From contig NC_065575.1 of the NCBI RefSeq assembly GCF_937616625.2, positions 2,239,501 through 2,303,500 on the forward strand: a stretch of 64,000 bases of DNA, written 5' to 3'. The position numbers and the translations under genes were made by a program. Below are positions 58,381 through 64,000 of this stretch, piece after piece. Numbering within the stretch: position 1 is the first letter of the stretch; each line of letters begins with the position of its first letter. Below the pieces are notes generated by a model. It had not been told where the DNA came from. It saw nothing but the letters and a program-made list of their open reading frames with translations, and searched no databases. The stretch comes from Mercurialis annua. Its lineage: Eukaryota; Streptophyta; Magnoliopsida; Malpighiales; Euphorbiaceae.

Positions 58381-58980
58381 TCAATTGTACTGCCTACCAA
58401 ATTGTACTGTTTCTATTTTCCACCTGATGTTAGAATCCACCAAATTAGGCTTAATTTCACCCATCGTCCCTGACTGTCGAGCCTTCTATTACTACGATTC
58501 TCAAGTTTCATTTTCGGTATGTGAATCTCCTGAGTTTTAATTTCACGGCCTGTAAAGTCTTTTTATCTGAAAAATAACTAGAATACCCCTAAAAATCTAT
58601 TACAAGAGTAGATCCAACCCAACAAAATCATTTTTCGGGCAAAATGGCTTTATAGGCCGTGAAATTAAAGCTCACAGAGTTTACAGGCTGAAAATGAAGT
58701 TCAGGTACAATGGTTATGAAAGGCTCGAATGTCAGAGACGACGGGTGAAAATAAATCACAAAACTATATCTGCCTTTTGTTTTTCATTTGACGTTATAAC
58801 CCATCAAATTGTATCGCCTTTTATTTTCCACCTAGCATTATAACCTATCAAATTGTATAGCTTTCGATTTTCCATTTGATGCTATAAACCTTCAAATTGT
58901 ACCACCTTTTATTTTCCACTTGACGTTATAGCCTGATAAATTGTATCACCTTCTATTTTTCATCTAACGTGAAATATATA
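58381..58980. repeat. 44 bp tandem repeat array, interrupted by a foldback element
   Basis: The phrase CAAATTGTATCGCCTTTTATTTTCCAC(C/T)TGACGTTATA(A)CC recurs with exact 44-base spacing. CAAATTGTA-type starts are at 58805, 58849, 58893 and 58937, with a degenerate unit from about 58761. Similar partial units at 58381-58448 (ACCAAATTGTACTG, TTTTCCACCTGATGTTA) lie on the other side of the inverted-repeat element at 58449-58758, so the array was split by that insertion. Confidence 0.8.
58449..58758. mobile_element. foldback MITE, ~310 bp, imperfect TSD
   Basis: The left arm (AATTTCACCCATCGTCCCTGAC, TTTTAATTTCACGGCCTGTAAAG) is mirrored at the right (GGCCGTGAAATTAAAG, GTCAGAGACGACGGGTGAAAAT). Flanks ACCAAATTA and ACAAAACTA agree at seven of nine bases, consistent with an old 9 bp duplication. 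It lies inside a 44 bp tandem array. Confidence 0.72.
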
Positions 58981-60256
58981 CAAAAACTGCTATTATCATT
59001 ATATGCCATATCATTAAATTTTTTTAAAGTGCCGCTATTTTAATAACATGCTATAATGTATTAGACTTAGTTCACAAACGACGTGGTGAACTGAGTCTTT
59101 AAATTTTTCATAATCATAATCATTATATAATTAACATTGAGTGCATGCATGTATAGTTATGAATCTTATGACTAGTGATAGATAATTTAGACCGAAGATA
59201 GAACTTCTCAATCATTTAGGTTAGAAGAAAAAGAAAAGTTGGAGGTTCACATTGAAAATAACTATTGATGATTTCAATGCCACCCCACTATGAACCGCAA
59301 GGAGAAAAAAAGTGATTGTGATTTGGCATTTACTTTATTTGATCCTCCATGTGAACTTTATGGATGAAAATGACCCATAAGATAACTTCTTTAAATTGTG
59401 GAAAACAGAAATTGAAAAGGGCTAAGAGAATGGCATCAAGAATTAGAAGACCCCATTTCATATATTTCTGCCATTAAATTTTTTGTTCTGTTTGGTTAGA
59501 ATGAATTTCATAATTTTTATGAAATTTAATTTAATTTTTAATAGATATGTGTTTGGTTCAAATGAATTTTTACAATTTAAATTTACATTTAAAATACAAT
59601 ATTCAGTTTGTTTTATTTCATTTAAAATTCGAAAAACCGGACACAAAAATTTCATTTTCAAATAGAATTATTTAGAAATGAAATAAATTCATACACTAAA
59701 ATTAAATAAATTCATACACTAAAATTGATCCAAGCAAGCTAATGTTAGAACTCGTTCATTCAATCAATATTTTTTGCTTTGAAAACGTAATAATTTAGTG
59801 TTTTAGACATAAAATTTTATTTTCAACTTAAAAAACTTTAAGATAATATTGTTAGCTTGTTACTCAAATGATTTCATCTCCTAGTGATTTTCACATATAT
59901 TTGAACTTCAAAACTCCATGATTATGATGTCAAAAACTTGAATTTTGCTTTAGGCGTCACTAGTAACTAATATCTAAGAAAACACCAATTTATTTTTTCC
60001 GGCATCCACATCGTCATATTTTTATCAAAAAATTAACTCGATGTTCCACTCGTATTCTAAAACTACAAAATATATTAAAGTTTATAATTTATTTTGTAAT
60101 TAACCCTTAAACGAATTGCACTAAGCTCTCCAAATTTTATCTGCCTATTTTATATGTTACAGCAACAAAATTTATGAAATACTTAAAACTTCCCAAGGTA
60201 ATGAATCTTCTATACCTTATCATCAGCAAAATAGTTCTTGTATTGTATGAAATTTA
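58981..60256. other. gene-free spacer downstream of OBGM
   Basis: No gene is supported. Around 59475-59665 is an AT-rich, loosely inverted repeat with GAATGAATTT/AAATTCATAC motifs. A MITE arm fragment (GACTTAGTTCACAAACGACGTGGTGAACTGAGTC) at about 59065-59097 is a small perfect-like hairpin related to the element at 34351. Confidence 0.45.
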
Positions 60257-62568
60257 TCATGAACAATCAATTTCATCTAAACCGAGTTTTCGCGATTTTT
60301 CATTATCCATAAGCACCCTAAGACCAGCTTTCAGTTCGTGTACCCCTTCTTCCAGGACAGCACAAACTGGATATATAGGAACAGACACTACTCTTCTTTT
60401 AAGTTCTTCAAACACTTCTTCAGCACCTGCCTCGTCGATTTTATTTGCCACAACTAACGAAGGTCGGTCCGAGAGGCCTTCTTGATGGTGCTCAAGTTCC
60501 AAGACTAAATCTTTTAACTGTTCCCACGGCGGACGTCCTTTTCTACCGTCTAAGCCAGCAACCAAATCTAGCACATAAGCCAAAACCTTAGTACGTTCTA
60601 TATGTCGTAAGAAAGCATGCCCGAGTCCACGATTCACATGAGCCCCCTTTATAAGTCCTGGAATGTCGGCCACTGTGATAGAGAAATCATCGAAGTTCAA
60701 TTTTCCTAAATTCGGTCTGAGAGTTGTGAAGGCATAGTGGCCTACTCTCGGTTTTGCCCTGGATAACGCTCCCAGAAGAGTACTTTTACCTGCATTTGGC
60801 ATTCCGACGAGGCCCACATCAGCAATACTCTTGAGTTCCAATACAAGAACAGACTCGGAGCCAGGGCAGCCGATCCTAACAGAGGACTGAGCCTCACTGG
60901 ACAATTCTGGAACAGAGGGCTTAATATCCTTCTTAGCTCTGGGCTTAGCAATCTTAGCTTTCATTGGAACATCGGAAGAAGATACATTACCCAGACCGCC
61001 CTCCCCTCCATGGGCAACAATTATTTGCTGACCAGGCTTTGTTAATTCAGCGACATTGTATTGCACATGTTCCTCGCATGCTGACTCAGATGGAGTGTCT
61101 CGTGTGTCCACTTGATCGGCCCCAGTTCCTTTACCTTGAGTAAACAGGGCACCAGCACTCTCCAATGACTCCACTTCCTCCACTTCGACTGTGCTCTCCG
61201 AGACAGATTGCAGCTGAGAATCTGGTTCGTCGGTAAGAAGAGCGCCGGGAAGTTCCCACGGATCCAAGTCCGTTGTAGAACATTTTTTCACTGGTAGAGA
61301 TGGAAGCTCACCCTCTAAAAGATGAATAACGGTGCCAATAGGTACTCGGACAACCTATTAAACAAAAACATTATCAAAGTTACCAATTGCAGATTTACTG
61401 CCAAAAGAACAGGCACTAATTAATAAATTAAAGACTAAAGTTGATCAAATAACCTTATCGTCTCCCCGAGTTCCTATCATACACTTGGAACCTCCATGAC
61501 CCCCTTTTGCTGCATTCTGAGGCCAGTAGTGGGATTTAGTTTTCTAATGCAAGAAGAGAATTGGAATTATTGAAAAGATGGGGAATACAAACCACATGGT
61601 GATGCAAACCGCTGAAGTCCCAAACTGTAGGCGAGCATTCTAAGATCACATCACCCCCTCTTCCTCCATTCCCACCTGCATTAACAAACCCACACATGAA
61701 TGAGAGGATAGCCACAAGAAAAACCATTTCATAAATTTAATCACATGACAATCGAGAACAATCAACTATTTAGACTCGTAGAGCTTGATGGAGACAAATT
61801 ACACCAAAACGAAAAAATTTAAACACAATAAAATTGAGAAACTAAACAAAATGATGATTATGAAAGGGTCAGATTCTATAAAATATATAGCCCTTAACTC
61901 ATTTTCTATCTTTAATTGATTCCATAACATCCCTGAAAACTAAAATCACCTTTTTAATAGGTTTAGAATATCAAGTTTTTATTTTCATATAATCTGTCTT
62001 GTTCATGATCTAATTATTTTCCATCTTTAATTTATCTCAAATGAAAATTATAGTTGTACTAGCATTCTAGAAACCTGTAGTTGATAAAGCAATATGGGAA
62101 ACCAACTCATCAAACAATGATTATAAAAATTGAACCGAAACAACGTATCAAATGAAAAATTGAACTGAAACATAAACCTACCATCAGGTCTGCCTCGAGT
62201 CTCATGTCTACTACGTCGAAAGCTGGAGCAACCATTCCCACCATCACCTCCCTTAGCATTTAGTGTAATCCTATCTCTCATTCTGGTTTCCTACAAACAG
62301 CAGTCAAAATCTCATCACCTAGATAAACTAGCCAAAATCACAAAAAGATTACGAAAACAGAGTTTGAACCTTCTAGGAAATGTATTAAGAAGCAACAATC
62401 CAACAAATAGAAAAGAAAGATGGGATGGCAGACCTGTAAAGGAGCAGACTTTGCTTTCGTATGAGCAGTGTCCGAACAATAGAGTAACGACGAAAAAATC
62501 CATGGTGATTTGGAAGACTTTCTCAAGGCTTCTAAGTGGCAAAGCGATTTTGTACAACGTAACCACAT
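60257..62568 (-). CDS. OBGM: mitochondrial Obg-type GTPase (OBGM)
   Basis: Obg GTPases act in assembly of the large ribosomal subunit; OBGM is the mitochondrial form of plants. Five exons on the minus strand join in phase: 62568-62434, 62290-62182, 61675-61593, 61516-61454, 61354-60257, giving 495 residues. The N-terminus (MWLRCTKSLCHLEALRKSSK) is basic and Ser-rich, fitting a mitochondrial presequence. The Gly-rich Obg fold follows (NAKGGDGGNGCSSFRRSR, GGNGGRGGDVILEC) and is interrupted by an acidic insert before YNVAEL. The G domain has G1 GMPNAGKST (about 314-322), G3 DIPGLIKGA (about 360), G4 NKID (434-437) and a G5-like VCAVLEEG. All key GTPase residues are present. From memory this is the orthologue of At1g07615, near At1g07590. 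Confidence 0.94.
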
Positions 62569-63090
62569 CGGTACCTCTTTCCGACTCCGCTATCGTCTTT
62601 AAGGTCAAATCAAATGCAAATGAACTGGCATAACATTTGAATTGTATGTTCAAGCCAGCAAGAGAGGTTCAGACACTGAACATTTTAGAGAGATACCTAG
62701 AAATTGTAAAGAAAGCCCGTAATGCAGATGTTTCTTGAAACAAAAGTAATTGTATAACAATGAACACTAACCATTCATCTATTACCATAACTTGGTACAT
62801 TAAAACCAAATAAAATTTTATAATTAAAGAGATAACTGTTTAGTCATGTAAGTGTTCAAAAGGATGCAATGTTTTGGGATTCTTCTGAAATTAATCCCAA
62901 GAGGTTCATTCAGACATTTTGTCAAACACTTAGCATGCAAAACAAATTGTACACACTGATATCGCAGCGCACACAACATTAAGCACAAACAAGACTAAAA
63001 AGAGCTGTTAACATAATGACCCACAACATAAAACTTAATAAAATGTGAGAAATCAGCAATAATAAATTATGAAGTTAAACGTATATTATA
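62569..63090. other. 5' flank of OBGM
   Basis: Presumed promoter and leader of OBGM on the minus strand; no clear TATA box or motif was identified. No other gene is seen. Confidence 0.4.
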
Positions 63091-63099
63091 CTTTGAATA

Positions 63100-63493
63100 T
63101 GAACTTTCTGAGCGGGTTTTGAGCATGGCTGAGAAGCTATACCTTGAGTGCAAAGAAGCACTGCGACATGAGAAAAGCCCTGCTGGACATCGAAATGTGA
63201 TGGTTCAGTGGCAACCTCCTCCGCCCAATTTCGTCAAGATAAACTTTGATGGAGCTTTTAACCAAGCTTCAAGATCCGGGTAGTTCTTCAGTTGATCCAG
63301 CCTGCGATGTTGTTATCCAGGATTGCCGTGTGCTAAACCTTAGGTTGAATGTAGTTTCCTTTAATTTTGTTAGACTTTTTAGAGATATAGCTTTTCTGTT
63401 GTAATACTCTGCACAGATAGTGTGATTAGAGTCGAGACTTTTGTAGTCGGTTTATTTCGTAATGAAATCTCATCTTCCTTAAAAAAAAAAAAA
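63100..63493 (+). mobile_element. LINE 3' end with RNase H fragment and poly(A) tail
   Basis: One frame reads EKLYLECKEALRHEKSP, then WQPPPPNFVKINFDGAFNQA, and stops at 63281. The W-PPP...K-N-DGA signature is the start of the RVT_3 RNase H domain found at the end of plant LINE-type polyproteins. After a short 3' UTR-like stretch there is a 15-base A-run at 63480-63494, typical of retroposition. Only the very 3' end is present, so it is dead on arrival. No target duplication was identified. Confidence 0.75.
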
Positions 63494-64000
63494 AATCATT
63501 TTTATTATTTTAAAATGTAAATGCTTTAACATATTTTGCATAATATTGTTCTCAATATCTATATCAGAATTTTTAATCAAACATTATTCAATGCTTTTTA
63601 CTGCAAAATATTTAGTAATCCAACCTGAACAATATAAAACACATTGAAGCTCCATACTAGCTCTAACTTCAAAGTCGGGGGAAGAAATTTGAATCATGCA
63701 CTATTAGAATTTAACCCATTTTTGACTGAAAAATCCATCAAGGCACATAATAAGATCATCAGAAAATATATTTCCCATTAAAAAAATTGAAATTTTTTTT
63801 AGCAATGGTATATATATTTACACACCCAAGTAAAATTACATAAACATCATTTGTGCAAACTGTAAATTGATGCCACATTTCTTCCAAAAATATAAAAGAT
63901 CTATTCTCAGAATTTCACATAAATTGCAAGGATTCAAACTGATGAAGCTCACAACACAGAACGCATTTAGTACGAAAATATGTTAAGAGACTGAAACGCA
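63494..64000. other. AT-rich sequence to the window end
   Basis: No gene or bounded repeat can be supported. Confidence 0.45.

Noticed and set aside
5193..58980. CRISPR-like arrays suggested by short regular repeats
   Set aside because: The repeats are foldback transposons, minisatellites or microsatellites in nuclear plant DNA; there are no repeat-spacer units or cas genes.
62315..62653. 112-codon minus-strand frame starting MNIQFKCYASSF as the OBGM N-terminus
   Set aside because: The frame starting at the ATG at 62568 joins in phase to the Obg-fold exons, while this one does not.

Overview
The window is nuclear DNA of a flowering plant, most likely a eudicot. The evidence is split genes with GT-AG introns, AT-rich intergenic DNA, and plant-specific families: an OEP16-type plastid envelope pore, a type 2 metallothionein, a GH17-X8 beta-1,3-glucanase, a P-type PPR protein and ATL-like RING-H2 proteins. 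The species cannot be named from the sequence. Gene names below come from motif recognition and memory of Arabidopsis proteins; no search was run.

Layout. 1-11000 holds no intact gene. It contains an LTR piece, a 5'-truncated LINE, a SINE, and a duplicated non-coding block (copies near 5090-7830 and 9410-10830, a third more diverged near 1490-1830). One copy carries two large inverted-repeat transposons that the other lacks. 11294-14421 (+) is a GPI-type GH17 glucanase with an X8 domain; its first intron carries a hAT-like element. 16964-23669 (+) is a ten-exon plant RIF1-like protein. 25537-26874 is a 1.3 kb MULE-like foldback element. 27690-34930 is a triplicated block of intronless RING-H2 genes on the minus strand: two intact, and one split by a 929 bp hAT-like element with an exact 8 bp target duplication. 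35453-36418 (+) is CXIP4. 39262-41020 (-) is TIM9. 44138-45981 (+) is OEP16-1. 46511-48765 (-) is a mitochondrial PPR protein. 50970-52164 (-) is a type 2 metallothionein. 53100-60200 is gene-free and packed with foldback MITEs, tandem repeats and a SINE. 60257-62568 (-) is the mitochondrial Obg GTPase OBGM. A LINE RNase H tail lies at 63100-63493.

How the genes relate. There are no operons. Several genes serve organelles: TIM9 (carrier import in the mitochondrial intermembrane space), OEP16 (plastid outer envelope), the PPR protein (organelle RNA) and OBGM (mitochondrial ribosome assembly). From memory, two sets are also neighbours in Arabidopsis: CXIP4 with OEP16-1 (At2g28910/At2g28900), and PPR - metallothionein - OBGM (At1g07590/At1g07600/At1g07615). 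That suggests conserved ancestral gene order rather than functional clustering.

I found no CRISPR array, prokaryotic-style system or clearly new multi-gene system. The most distinctive content is the dense set of non-autonomous foldback elements, many with exact 9 bp or 8 bp target duplications. Several have an unoccupied paralogous site in this same window, which proves insertion directly.
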